The notes: generated by a model not told the origin, from the letters alone. 64,000 nucleotides of DNA from an uncultured Roseibium sp. (GCF_963669205.1 NZ_OY769915.1:3570001-3634000); one strand, 5' to 3'. Positions 25,591 through 34,332 are shown, counted from the stretch's first letter. Numbers and translations are program-made.

Positions 25591-26403
25591 ATGGCCAAGC
25601 CACAGCTCACACAGTCCCGCCGCCGCTTTCTGACCGACACCGCTCGGATGGCGGGCGGCTGCGCTGTTGCCGGGCTTGGCCTGGCCTACGTGGCACGTGA
25701 CGCGAAAGCGCTGCCGGCCGACGCCCTGCGTCCGCCGGGCGCACTTGCCGAAAACGACTTTCTCGGTGCCTGCATCAGGTGCGGTCTGTGTGTTCGCGAC
25801 TGCCCGTTCGACACGCTGAAGCTGGCCGAACTCGGTGCCGACGGTCCGGCAACGGGGACCCCCTATTTCACGGCGCGTTCCGTGCCCTGTGAAATGTGCG
25901 ACGACATTCCGTGCGTCGCGGCCTGCCCAACCGGTGCCCTGGACCCCGGTCTCGACGACATCGATGATGCCCGCATGGGGACAGCTGTCCTGGTTGACCA
26001 GGAGAATTGCCTGAATTTCCACGGTCTGCGCTGCGATGTCTGCTATCGGGTCTGTCCCGCGATCGACGCGGCCATCACCCTGGTGCCTTCGCATGACGAG
26101 CGCTCGGGCCATCACGCCATATTCGCTCCGACCGTACACGCCGATCATTGCACCGGGTGCGGACTTTGCGAAAAAAGCTGCGTCCTGCCGGAATCGGCCA
26201 TCAAGGTGTTGCCCGTGCGGCTGGCCCGCGGAGAAGCAGCGGACCATTACCGGCGGGGCTGGGAAGAGAAGGAAAGGAATGGAGCGCCTCTGGTCGACGG
26301 ACTGATCGACCTGCCCGACCGCCTGCCCGGCCCGGGTACCGACAACCTCGCTGCTCCCGGCGGATTCGAACCGGCTTACAAGTTACCGGGAGGCAGGCAA
26401 TGA
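25591..26403 (+). CDS. napG: ferredoxin-type protein NapG
   Basis: A 270-residue periplasmic Fe-S protein that passes electrons from the NapH quinol dehydrogenase. It has a Tat signal (SRRRFLTDTARMAGG) and four Cys clusters: CIRCGLCVRDCP, CEMCDDIPCVAACP, CDVCYRVCP and CTGCGLCEKSCVLP. Start ATG 25591 lies just after the napA stop; the open frame upstream is inside napA. The stop overlaps the napH start (ATGA). NapGH systems feed NapA in parallel with or instead of NapC. Confidence 0.95.
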   Translation: MAKPQLTQSRRRFLTDTARMAGGCAVAGLGLAYVARDAKALPADALRPPGALAENDFLGACIRCGLCVRDCPFDTLKLAELGADGPATGTPYFTARSVPCEMCDDIPCVAACPTGALDPGLDDIDDARMGTAVLVDQENCLNFHGLRCDVCYRVCPAIDAAITLVPSHDERSGHHAIFAPTVHADHCTGCGLCEKSCVLPESAIKVLPVRLARGEAADHYRRGWEEKERNGAPLVDGLIDLPDRLPGPGTDNLAAPGGFEPAYKLPGGRQ

Positions 26404-27323
26404 CTGTGCACACGCAATTGCCTGTCGGCTTCGAGGCCCTTGAAGCCAAAGGCCGGATCGGCTCCAGGCGCTATCTCTTGCTTCGTCGTGCGAGCCAGCT
26501 GTTCTTCCTCGCGCTCTTTCTCACCGGTCCCCTGTTCGGCATTTGGATTACCAAGGGAACCCTTGCCGGCTCATTGACCCTCGGCATACTGCCGCTGACC
26601 GATCCGCTGGTGGCGCTGCAGAGCATGTTGGCGGGGCACTGGCTCTCGGCAACCGCGCTGACCGGCGCGCTGATCGTTTTGGCCGCGTATGCGTTTGTCG
26701 GCGGAAGGGCCTATTGTTCCTGGGTCTGCCCGATCAATCCGGTGACGGATGCCGCCCACTGGATGCATCGGCGCCTTGACCTGCCAAAGGGCTGGCAACC
26801 CAGGCGCTCGGCCCGGTACTGGCTTCTGGCGGCAGCACTGCTGGTTTCCTTTGCCACGGGCACAGTCGCCTGGGAGGTCGCCAATCCCGTCACGATGGTC
26901 CACAGGGGGCTCGTCTTCGGATTGTCGGCTGCCTGGCTGGTGGTCGCGGCCGTCTTTCTCTTCGATCTCTTCGTCGCACGCCGGGGCTGGTGCGGTCGCC
27001 TTTGCCCTGTCGGCGCCTACTACGGCCTGATCGGCAAAGCGGCGGTGCTGCGTGTGAGCGCGCCGAACAGGGCTGCCTGCGATGATTGCATGGATTGTTA
27101 CGCCGTTTGCCCCGAAAACCAGGTGATTTCCCCTGCCCTCAAGGGAGCACCGGAGACATCCCCCCTCATTCTGGCGGGTGACTGCACCAATTGCGGCGCC
27201 TGCATCGATGTCTGTGCGCAGGACGTCTTCAAATTCACCCACCGGTTCGACGAAAGACTTGTCGAACCGCCTTTAAAATTCGCGGCTGAACAAAGCGCTG
27301 CAAGCTTGATGCACAAGGAGTGA
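26400..27323 (+). CDS. napH: quinol dehydrogenase ferredoxin subunit NapH
   Basis: A 307-residue inner-membrane protein with four hydrophobic helices and two C-terminal ferredoxin clusters. The family motifs are present: CSWVCPINP and CGRLCPVGAYYG (Cys-X3-CysPro), then CDDCMDCYAVCP and CTNCGACIDVC. It forms the membrane end of the NapGH route from ubiquinol. It overlaps napG by 4 bases. The next gene begins 6 bases after its stop. Confidence 0.95.
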   Translation: MTVHTQLPVGFEALEAKGRIGSRRYLLLRRASQLFFLALFLTGPLFGIWITKGTLAGSLTLGILPLTDPLVALQSMLAGHWLSATALTGALIVLAAYAFVGGRAYCSWVCPINPVTDAAHWMHRRLDLPKGWQPRRSARYWLLAAALLVSFATGTVAWEVANPVTMVHRGLVFGLSAAWLVVAAVFLFDLFVARRGWCGRLCPVGAYYGLIGKAAVLRVSAPNRAACDDCMDCYAVCPENQVISPALKGAPETSPLILAGDCTNCGACIDVCAQDVFKFTHRFDERLVEPPLKFAAEQSAASLMHKE

Positions 27324-27328
27324 ACTCG

Positions 27329-27781
27329 ATGAAAAAGCCGGTACTCGCGGGCATCGCCGCTCTCGCCTTTATCACGGGCATTGGCGGGTTCGCCATTGCC
27401 CAGCAGCAGGACGTCAAGGCCATGCGCGCTGATCCCGTCGACGCGTTGAACAGGCTCGGTCCGGACTTCAAATGGGAAGGAAAGGAAGGGCGCATGCAGC
27501 GGAACTACCGCCAGCAGCCGCCCCTCATCCCGCATTCGATCGCTCAGTACCAGATCGACATCCGCACCAACCAGTGCCTGTCCTGCCATGACTGGACCAA
27601 GGCCGGAGAACGCAGCGCACCGACGCTGTCGATGACCCACTACCTGGACCGGGACGGCAACGAACTCGATCACATCGCCGGCACACGTTATTTCTGCAAC
27701 CAGTGCCATGTCCCGCAAGCGGACGTGCCGGCGCTGGTCGACAACCGGTTCGAACCGTCTTCTCCCATTCAAACCCGCTAA
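27329..27781 (+). CDS. napB: nitrate reductase cytochrome c-type subunit NapB
   Basis: A 150-residue diheme cytochrome c, the electron-transfer subunit bound to NapA. A signal peptide (VLAGIAALAFITGIGG, cut near AIAQQ) precedes two haem motifs, CLSCH and CNQCH. His residues in IPHSIAQ and MTHYL can serve as distal ligands. ATG 27329 has AAGGAG 8 bases upstream; GTG 27320 is an alternative that overlaps the napH stop. Confidence 0.95.
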   Translation: MKKPVLAGIAALAFITGIGGFAIAQQQDVKAMRADPVDALNRLGPDFKWEGKEGRMQRNYRQQPPLIPHSIAQYQIDIRTNQCLSCHDWTKAGERSAPTLSMTHYLDRDGNELDHIAGTRYFCNQCHVPQADVPALVDNRFEPSSPIQTR

Positions 27782-27811
27782 CGCGCTCATTCGCGACAAG
27801 GAGCCTTCAAC

Positions 27812-28525
27812 ATGGCTGAGAACTCCGAAAACGAGAAGCCGGGCAACCCGATCCGCCGAGCCTGGAACTGGTTCTGGACACCGACCAAGGTGCTGAGCGC
27901 CGGTTTCGTCCTGATTGCCGGATTTCTGGGCGGCATCATGTTCTGGGGCGGGTTTCACTGGACATTGGAACTCACCAACACGGAGGAGTTCTGCACCAGT
28001 TGCCACAGCATGGAAACCAATCTCGCCGAGTATCGCACGACCATTCACTACAGCAATCATTCAGGCGTCAGGGCGATCTGCTCGGACTGCCATGTCCCTC
28101 ATGAATGGCAGCACAAGCTCAAGGCCAAGATCATGGCGGTGAAGGACGTCTATCATGAAGTCGTCGGCACCATCAGCACGCCGCAGAAATATGAGGAACA
28201 CAGGGCTGCGATGGCCGCCGTGGTCTGGCGCAAGATGAAACTGTCGGACAGCCGTGAATGCCGGAATTGCCATAACTTCAAGTACATGGACTTCACGGTG
28301 CAGGAAACACGCGCCGCTTCCGAGCATCAGCGCGCAATCGACAACAACATGACCTGCATCGACTGCCACCAGGGCATCGCCCACGACCTGGCGCCCGGCT
28401 ACCAGGATCACTACCGCGAAGTGATCGAAGAACTCCAGGCGACCAATGCCATACCGGCTGCACCTGGCGAAAACGTCGCCGCGATGCGCTCCTACGTCTC
28501 CGATCTGGCTGAAAACCGGAACTAA
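27812..28525 (+). CDS. napC: NapC/NirT-type tetraheme cytochrome c quinol dehydrogenase
   Basis: A 237-residue membrane-anchored tetraheme cytochrome that oxidises quinol and passes electrons to NapB. One helix (VLSAGFVLIAGFLGGIMFWG) is followed by four haem motifs: CTSCH, CSDCH, CRNCH and CIDCH. AAGGAG precedes the start. The operon thus encodes both NapC and NapGH electron routes, as in Escherichia coli. Confidence 0.96.
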   Translation: MAENSENEKPGNPIRRAWNWFWTPTKVLSAGFVLIAGFLGGIMFWGGFHWTLELTNTEEFCTSCHSMETNLAEYRTTIHYSNHSGVRAICSDCHVPHEWQHKLKAKIMAVKDVYHEVVGTISTPQKYEEHRAAMAAVVWRKMKLSDSRECRNCHNFKYMDFTVQETRAASEHQRAIDNNMTCIDCHQGIAHDLAPGYQDHYREVIEELQATNAIPAAPGENVAAMRSYVSDLAENRN

Positions 28526-28587
28526 CGACGTCCGGGGCGGCAGGTCCCGGGCACAACGCTGCCCCTTCAAGTGAAAAAGGCAATCAC

Positions 28588-28854
28588 ATGCTTGGAATTC
28601 TCGATCTACTTGGAACCATCGGCGGAAACGTTCTGAGCCTTCCCGGGATCCTTGGCCTGGCGCTCGGAATGATGACCAGGAACTGGATTCTGGCCGGGAT
28701 CATGGGGGCCGCGGTCGGCGTCGCCGAAACGATCATCTTTGCCGGCTTCAACATGGCGGAGGTTCACATGTTGGATCTCTCCATCGCCATTATCGTCGGC
28801 GTGCTGGCCGCCAGTCTCGGCTGCGTTATCCGGCACAAGGGGGCCACTGTCTGA
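28588..28854 (+). CDS. small membrane protein downstream of napC (unknown)
   Basis: An 88-residue protein that I do not recognise. It is almost entirely hydrophobic with three candidate helices: VLSLPGILGLALGMM, ILAGIMGAAVGVAETIIFAG and SIAIIVGVLAASLGCVI. It starts 62 bases after napC with a plausible AAAAAGGC site and is probably co-transcribed. A role in nitrate respiration is inferred only from position. Confidence 0.65.
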   Translation: MLGILDLLGTIGGNVLSLPGILGLALGMMTRNWILAGIMGAAVGVAETIIFAGFNMAEVHMLDLSIAIIVGVLAASLGCVIRHKGATV

Positions 28855-29039
28855 CCGGAATGCATCTGCAGGACACCATCAAGGCGCGGACACGCCCCTT
28901 CATCCAGATTGCCGCTTCGTAAAAACAACAGCGCCGCCGACAGTGACCGCTTGAGCGAAGCGCACCGACATCGATAAAACGGTTCAGAAAAGTCAAGGCT
29001 GGCCTGTTGCCGGCCAGCACGGTTTCGCCTGCCGTTAGA

Positions 29040-29471
29040 TCACGCCATCGAGATGTAGTTGCGCATTTGCTCGGCTTCGAGTTCGACCTGCGCAATCTTG
29101 TGCTTCACGACGTCCCCGATGGAGATGACACCGGCCAGCTTGCCGTCCTTGACAACCGGCATGTGGCGAAAGCGGCCCTGGGTCATGCGTGCCATGACCT
29201 CGTTCACGCTGTTGTCCTCGGAGCAGGTTACAACTTCCTTGGTCATGACGCTGGAAACCGGAAGAGTGAGCGACGACGTGCCCTGGGTTCCGATCGCCCG
29301 CACGACATCGCGTTCGGAGACGATTCCTTCGATCCGCTTGTCGCCGGAACACACCACCACTGCGCCGATCTTGTTCTTTGCCAGGGTCTCGCAAATGTCG
29401 CTCAGCGGTGTATCGGCATTTGCGGTAATCGTATCGTGGCCTTTCCCACTCAGGATCGCGGCGACGGTCAT
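29040..29471 (-). CDS. CBS domain-containing protein
   Basis: A 143-residue cytoplasmic protein made of one CBS pair. The two domains show the usual endings: IGAVVVCSGDKRIEGIVSER with DVVRAI, and FRHMPVVKDGKLAGVISIGD with VVKHKI. Such stand-alone CBS pairs bind adenine nucleotides or NAD and often sense energy state. It has no enzymatic domain. Transcribed alone, convergent with the nap operon. Confidence 0.93.
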   Translation of the reverse strand: MTVAAILSGKGHDTITANADTPLSDICETLAKNKIGAVVVCSGDKRIEGIVSERDVVRAIGTQGTSSLTLPVSSVMTKEVVTCSEDNSVNEVMARMTQGRFRHMPVVKDGKLAGVISIGDVVKHKIAQVELEAEQMRNYISMA

Positions 29472-29582
29472 TGTTGAACACCTCCCATGACAAAATCGAT
29501 CCGAAACAGTCGGATCACTTGCATCATGGCAAAAAAATGAGGCCTCGCAAACCTATATCGCAGCGGTAATTCACTCACCGGA

Positions 29583-30368
29583 TCAGGCTGATCGCCGTGG
29601 TACGGGGTCAAGGAAGGGAAACAGGGCCAGCCCTGCGACAAAGCCCCCGATATGGGCTTGCCACGCCACGCTGGCCGGCTCTCCGGCCACAGGACCGCTC
29701 ATCAGGCCGAAAAAGATGTTGAGACCGAACCAGACTGCGACAAAAACCAGTACCTGCTGATTCTTGAAACAGTCCGACAATGGCTGAGCGGGCACGAAAT
29801 AGGCACGCGGGTCGGACCGCCGGAACGCACCGAGAGGTCCCCCCAGTTCGAAAATGAACCGAAGTGCAGCCGCCATCTGACCGGAAATGGCTGCAGACGC
29901 ACCGATCATGGGAACCGGTTCGCCCCAATGGGTTGCCAGATGCGCAAAGGCACCACCGACGGAACACAGGGCGGAAAACAGAAGAAACCGTCCTGCGCCA
30001 AAGCGGCGCGCCACGGCACTGCCGAAAATCGCCATCCAGAGCAGGTTGAAAATGATGTGCGTGGCACCGCCGTGAAGAAGGGAATAGGTGACAAACGACC
30101 AGAGGCTTGCCGCAATGTCGATCACGGACAGGTTGGCGAAGAACGTATACTTGATCGGCCAGAATGCAAACAGTGCCAGAACCAGATTGTCCCAGACAAC
30201 CGGCAACAGCAACACACGGACGAGGTGGATCGCAATCAGGATCCCGCTGAGCCACACGATGATTTCCGGCAGATTGAGCGCGGGCGGCCCACTGGGAGTC
30301 TTGCGGGATTGTTCCCGTTCAGCTTGCTCACGACGGTTGCGCTCGTCGTCGAATTTGTAAACGTTCAT
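29583..30368 (-). CDS. rhomboid family intramembrane serine protease
   Basis: A 261-residue polytopic membrane protease. It has the rhomboid core: the helix with HGGATHIIFNLLWMAIFG (His-x-x-x-Asn region), the catalytic serine in MIGASAAISGQ, and the catalytic histidine in AHIGGFVAGLALF. The N-terminal 30 residues are charged and cytoplasmic. Substrates are not predictable. It is downstream of an unexplained hairpin region. Confidence 0.92.
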   Translation of the reverse strand: MNVYKFDDERNRREQAEREQSRKTPSGPPALNLPEIIVWLSGILIAIHLVRVLLLPVVWDNLVLALFAFWPIKYTFFANLSVIDIAASLWSFVTYSLLHGGATHIIFNLLWMAIFGSAVARRFGAGRFLLFSALCSVGGAFAHLATHWGEPVPMIGASAAISGQMAAALRFIFELGGPLGAFRRSDPRAYFVPAQPLSDCFKNQQVLVFVAVWFGLNIFFGLMSGPVAGEPASVAWQAHIGGFVAGLALFPFLDPVPRRSA

Positions 30369-30904
30369 AAAATACCGGCCTCTTCATCCTCCCTTCTAAG
30401 GGAGATCCTCGACAAAACAAGGGGTCGCCAGCATCGCAGAGGCGGGTTTCGGTAAATTTAATGAAATAACGGCCGCCTGTTTCGCCATGAAAGAACGAAA
30501 TTGGCGGGAGCCGGCAGTCTCGCCGGCTCCCGCCGTCGGGCGCGTCCCCACGCGTCCCATAAGAAAATTGTTTTGCTTCGCGTCTTTTGCAGACCGCTTC
30601 CGGACAGGCTGTGTCGCCGTGGTGAAAAACCGGCACCTTTGTCCGTTGCCAACCCATGTCGTGCCGTCGGCACCAGTATGAATAGAACGTAAACGTGCCA
30701 CCGTGCCGGCATTCGGACAAGCGTTACCCGGATTTAACCTTAACCGCTCCGGCCGAACGAAATTTCCATAAGGGTCAGTCACTTGGCACGCCCCCTGCTC
30801 TGTATTCGCCAAACAAAAACAAAACAGGTCAAACGCCCCATTTTGAAACAGAAGCTGTCTTGAGACGGAACATGGGGTGCCAGAAGGTAACAAGGCGAAG
30901 CAAG
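30369..30904. other. intergenic region with a strong hairpin
   Basis: A 536-base stretch between the divergent rhomboid and PAS genes. Several short frames overlap it on both strands, but none has a ribosome site or recognisable composition. Its notable content is the GC-rich hairpin at 30503-30534. Promoters for both flanking genes should lie here. Confidence 0.5.
30503..30534. repeat. 13-bp perfect inverted repeat
   Basis: GGCGGGAGCCGGC and GCCGGCTCCCGCC pair perfectly around the 6-base loop AGTCTC. It has no T-tract on the plus strand and only a weak T-rich stretch on the minus strand. It resembles an extragenic palindrome. No second copy was noticed in the window. Confidence 0.6.
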
Positions 30905-31549
30905 ATGAAACACGGCGTGACACAGACACTTTATTCTTATTGGGACAACCTGCGCGGTACACGCCCCGCACCCAACCGCAGCGAAGTTGATCCGGGTGAG
31001 ATCAGGGCCCTTCTGGGCGATACCTTCATCCTGGAAACGAAGGGCGCTCAGGATGTGCGTTACCGCCTTGCTGGCACGCGCCTGTGTTCCGCGCATTGCC
31101 GCGAGTTGAAGGGCCGCAACTTTCTGCGCGGCTGGAGCACGAAAGACAGGGAGGCCCTTGAAAGCCTCGTGGCCGCCATTACCGAGGATGCCGCGGCCGC
31201 TGTCATTGGCGTGAGCGGCCATACCGAAAGAAATCAGGAACTGCACATGGAAATGCTGCTGCTGCCCCTGAACGTTCCGGGCGAAGGCCGGATCCGGATC
31301 CTGGGAAGTTGCACACCGATGGACAAGCCCTACTGGATCGGGCTGCACCCGATATTGAACCAGTCCATCAACAGTCTCAGGCTCGTCTGGCCGGATGAGC
31401 GGCCGTTCTTCATGGATTCGACAAATGCAGTGAACCCGATTCTTCCGCGTTTCACGGCCGAGGGCATGAACATGCCGGCTCCGCCACTGCCACAGGGAGC
31501 CGAACGCAAGGTCGGGCACCTGACAGTGTATAGTGGCGGAAAGTCCTGA
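30905..31549 (+). CDS. PAS domain protein (DUF1457/PAS_5-like)
   Basis: A 214-residue soluble protein with a single PAS-like domain and no output domain. Typical stretches are LYSYWDNLRGTRPAPNRSEV near the N-terminus, FILETKGAQDVRYRLAGTRL and ELHMEMLLLPLN. ATG 30905 follows AAGGCGAAG; the upstream extension to 30695 is unlike the family. These proteins are common in alphaproteobacteria, often in small families, with unknown ligands. A repeat element lies between its stop and its terminator. Confidence 0.85.
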   Translation: MKHGVTQTLYSYWDNLRGTRPAPNRSEVDPGEIRALLGDTFILETKGAQDVRYRLAGTRLCSAHCRELKGRNFLRGWSTKDREALESLVAAITEDAAAAVIGVSGHTERNQELHMEMLLLPLNVPGEGRIRILGSCTPMDKPYWIGLHPILNQSINSLRLVWPDERPFFMDSTNAVNPILPRFTAEGMNMPAPPLPQGAERKVGHLTVYSGGKS

Positions 31550-31555
31550 CCGTTA

Positions 31556-31819
31556 GGGTACGGACCCATAAATGAAGTCAATTTGGTTTGGATCGTTTTG
31601 ACCAACCGCGAGGAGCGAAAACGCAGAAAATGTGGCTCATTTTCAAGTCTTTGGCGACGATGCAGATGGCCAAAACGGCCACATCCGAAGGACGGCAAAA
31701 TGGCTTTACCTCGCAGCGTCACCGCGCTTGACCGGGCAAAAAGCCCGCTCTGCGCACGCTTCCTCGCGATATTTTGCCATTTCTGCCGCCAAATCGGCTT
31801 CATTTATGGGTCAGTACCC
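31556..31819 (+). mobile_element. MITE-like element, copy 2 (264 bp)
   Basis: Flanked by TA at 31554-31555 and 31820-31821, with 22-bp terminal inverted repeats (outer GGGTACGGACCCATAAATGA; one mismatch between the ends). Its interior aligns with copies 3 and 4 in reverse orientation and less closely with copy 1. A 79-codon frame runs through it, but the frame has no ribosome site. It lies between the PAS gene stop and the terminator at 31862. Confidence 0.85.
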
Positions 31820-31861
31820 TAAGGCAGCCTAGAAATTTTGAACTTTATTTCCTGATCTCAG

Positions 31862-31890
31862 GAAACCCGCCCTGTGGCGGGTTTTCTTTT
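31862..31890 (+). terminator. rho-independent terminator of the PAS gene
   Basis: A stem of AAACCCGCC with GGCGGGTTT closes the 4-base loop CTGT and is followed by TTTTCTTTT on the plus strand. It is 313 bases after the PAS gene stop because the repeat element is inserted between them. Confidence 0.85.
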
Positions 31891-32137
31891 GCCATGAACT
31901 ACCCCCGCGTAAGAAAACGGTGACTTTGGTAGTACATGAAGCCATCACAATCCTGACGTGCTTCCGTCATTTCCGTGCCGAATTGGATTGTCAGAAATTT
32001 TTTCTCAATCAAACGCCCTCAGTTGTGAACATTCTTACACATCGTTAACCCCATCTGCCTAAAGTGGTGGAGAGACGTTTGGAGATTCGAGTCTCGGTCA
32101 GAGGTGGGGCGAGACACACTGTTTGGATAGAGCGGGC

Positions 32138-32767
32138 ATGGACGCCGGATTGGCAGCAGCACCAGAGGGAAGCAAAACGCTTCAGGTCACGGACCGCAGA
32201 CGGCACCAGCGTGTTCAGGTCGATATACTTGGCCGCTTCATGTTGGAAGACCGCCGGGAGTATCCCTGCCAGATAATCGACATGTCTCCCGGAGGCATGG
32301 CCATGATCACGCCGGTCGAGGGTCGCGTCGGAGAACGGGTCGTTGCCTATCTCGATCACCTCAGCCGTGTCGAAGGGCGCATTTCGCGCGTGATCGACGG
32401 CGGCTTCGCCGTTGAACTCAGAAACACCGCACGCAAGCGCGACAAGATAGCCAACGTACTGACCTGGCTCGCCAACCGGGATGAACTGAACCTTCCCGAG
32501 GACAGGCGCCATGACCGGTTCGTGCCGAAAAATCCGATGACGAAAATGGTCCTGCCGGATGGTTCGGAGCATGTGTGCCGGATTATCGATGTTTCGCTCT
32601 CCGGCGCCGCGATCGCCACAGACAGCACACCCGAAATGGGCGATCCGATCACGCTCGGCAAGATGCAGGCGCGGGTTATCCGCCGGATCGAGGGTGGTAT
32701 TGCCGTCGAATTCGCAGCGGTTCAGAGCCGCGAACTGCTGGAACACCATATCTCCGCACCCGACTGA
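32138..32767 (+). CDS. tandem PilZ-domain protein
   Basis: A 209-residue cytoplasmic protein with two PilZ domains. Domain one has R21-x3-R25 (RRHQR) and DMSPGG (DxSxxG, Asp48); domain two has RRHDR and DVSLSG. Both therefore keep the cyclic-di-GMP contact residues. A linker with ARKRDKIANVLTWLANRDEL connects them. No output domain is present, so it may act by binding a partner. ATG 32138 is chosen over TTG 32123. Confidence 0.88.
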   Translation: MDAGLAAAPEGSKTLQVTDRRRHQRVQVDILGRFMLEDRREYPCQIIDMSPGGMAMITPVEGRVGERVVAYLDHLSRVEGRISRVIDGGFAVELRNTARKRDKIANVLTWLANRDELNLPEDRRHDRFVPKNPMTKMVLPDGSEHVCRIIDVSLSGAAIATDSTPEMGDPITLGKMQARVIRRIEGGIAVEFAAVQSRELLEHHISAPD

Positions 32768-32903
32768 GACTACGGCATTCGTGATATGCGAAGCGTCGCA
32801 GGTCAGCCTGTTCGTTTTCGTTGTTTCACCGGACGCGACTTCCACGCACGAACAATATGCGCTCGCAGTGCCCGGACATCGCTCCCGCCGGATGGTTGTG
32901 CCG

Positions 32904-33089
32904 TCAAAGACGTTCGGCCATCTTGCGCCCTTCACCGGTCAGGGCAACGTCGAGAGGCTTCGGCCCCACCCGTCTTAAAAGCCCCGCTTCCTGCAACTTC
33001 TGCAGCCTGAGAGTATCGGTTGCAAATAGGTATGCACGCCCGGCCGCGAGCATGCGCAGAAATCGCTTCTCATCTGGCGTCAGATCCAT
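32904..33089 (-). CDS. small protein with winged-helix-like composition (unknown)
   Basis: A 61-residue protein not recognised by name. The sequence is protein-like: an N-terminal helix MDLTPDEKRFLRMLAAGRAY, LRLQKLQEAGLLRRVGPKPL and a final LTGEGRKMAERL. This resembles a truncated winged-helix DNA-binding unit. GGAG lies 10 bases before the ATG. It converges with the PilZ gene. The composition and ribosome site favour a real gene; function unknown. Confidence 0.6.
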   Translation of the reverse strand: MDLTPDEKRFLRMLAAGRAYLFATDTLRLQKLQEAGLLRRVGPKPLDVALTGEGRKMAERL

Positions 33090-33637
33090 GTCACGCGCTC
33101 CGGGGCTGAAACAGGCCTGCTTGTCTCATTCTCAGTTGTCAATCGCAAGACAGGTTTGAAATCCCGACGAAGCGGGAACACAGGATCAGGACCCCCGCAC
33201 CGCGTTGAACCCGGCTATCCTGGGTCCCTCAGGTCGCCGCGGCATCTCGGGAAATGGCAATATCTGCTCGCCTTGCGCACATGCGGCTTCTGTCAGATCG
33301 CATCGATCCGCATTTTTTTGCCCCCAATGTCAGATTTCTTTTCAAGCATTTCAGGGTCGATTGTCTCCAGTTCGCACCTCAGCCAGAAAGACCAGGCGGC
33401 AAAAGAGAGCTGGCATTTTTTGAAGAAATTCCCGGAAGATATATGAATTTCAGACACATACAGAGGATCGATAAAATTTTCGGAAAACTCGATTCAAGTT
33501 TATCTCAAATGAAAGTCTCATTTGACTAAAAGGTAATTCAAATTAGATTAAAGTATAAATTAGGTTTTACTTCGCAGATTTTCGCGAGATAAAAATCATT
33601 GAGTCATCGTTGCGTCAGCCTTGGGGAGGGCGTTACG
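33090..33637. other. intergenic region, AT-rich toward the right
   Basis: A 548-base stretch. The left part (33160-33300) has GC-rich repeat-like sequence with a short frame that looks non-coding. The right part (33420-33630) is AT-rich and probably holds the promoter of the transglutaminase-like peptidase gene. No RNA gene or clear operator seen. Confidence 0.45.
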
Positions 33638-34252
33638 ATGAAATTACTTGGAAACATACTTGCTGCAGCGGCAGTCTTTCTTGCAGGAACAGTAACGGGA
33701 ACGGCCGCATATGCCGACCCTGGCCGCTTCATGGACATGAACGCACCTGTGAAGGCGCCGATCGGGCACACGCAGTTTTGCCGCGACAACAGTTGGGCCT
33801 GCCCGGACGAGAGCTACAAGGCTGTCGTCGTGAAGCTGGACGAAGCCCGCTGGAAACAGTTGATCGCAATCAACGCCGACGTCAACAGACGCGTACGCCC
33901 GATGACGGACGACGATCTCTTCGGCAAGGTCGAACACTGGTCGTATCCCGTGAACGGCTATGGCGACTGCGAGGAATACGTGCTTGAGAAACAACGTGTC
34001 CTGATCGAGGCCGGGTGGCCGAAAAGCGCACTGCTGATCACCGTCGCCAAGGATATCGACAACGCCGGTCATGCTGTTCTGACCGTGCGCACCGATCATG
34101 GCGATATGATCCTCGATAACCAGATCGAGGCCGTTCTGCCCTGGTACTCGACGCCTTACCGCTACATCAAGCGTCAATCCGCAAGCTCGCCTGTCCGGTG
34201 GACCGGCATTTCAGACACGCGCGTCACCACGGTCAGCAGCGTGTCAAGATAA
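33638..34252 (+). CDS. bacterial transglutaminase-like cysteine peptidase (BTLCP), exported
   Basis: A 204-residue periplasmic-type cysteine peptidase of the LapG superfamily. It has a signal peptide (ILAAAAVFLAGTVTG, cut near AAYA), then the triad Cys111 in GYGDCEEYVLEKQR, His145 in NAGHAVLTV and Asp160 in MILDNQ. It stands alone with its own strong terminator and is not next to an adhesin, unlike the LapG-like gene at 51.4 kb. GGGAGG lies 8 bases before ATG 33638. Substrate unknown. Confidence 0.9.
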   Translation: MKLLGNILAAAAVFLAGTVTGTAAYADPGRFMDMNAPVKAPIGHTQFCRDNSWACPDESYKAVVVKLDEARWKQLIAINADVNRRVRPMTDDDLFGKVEHWSYPVNGYGDCEEYVLEKQRVLIEAGWPKSALLITVAKDIDNAGHAVLTVRTDHGDMILDNQIEAVLPWYSTPYRYIKRQSASSPVRWTGISDTRVTTVSSVSR

Positions 34253-34332
34253 GGATAGGGATCGGCCCCTCGGGCCGTCAGGACGATCCGGTCGCGTCCC
34301 CACCCTCCCCATCCCTACCACGACCGGGTCCA

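Noticed and set aside
31583..31822. A 79-codon frame conserved in three of the repeat element copies
   Set aside because: The similarity follows from DNA similarity of the copies; there is no ribosome site, the frame is not kept in copy 1 and the product is a basic low-complexity peptide.
33156..33446. A 96-codon plus-strand frame in the gap before the BTLCP gene
   Set aside because: The N-terminal part looks like translated GC-rich repeat sequence and no ribosome site precedes the start.
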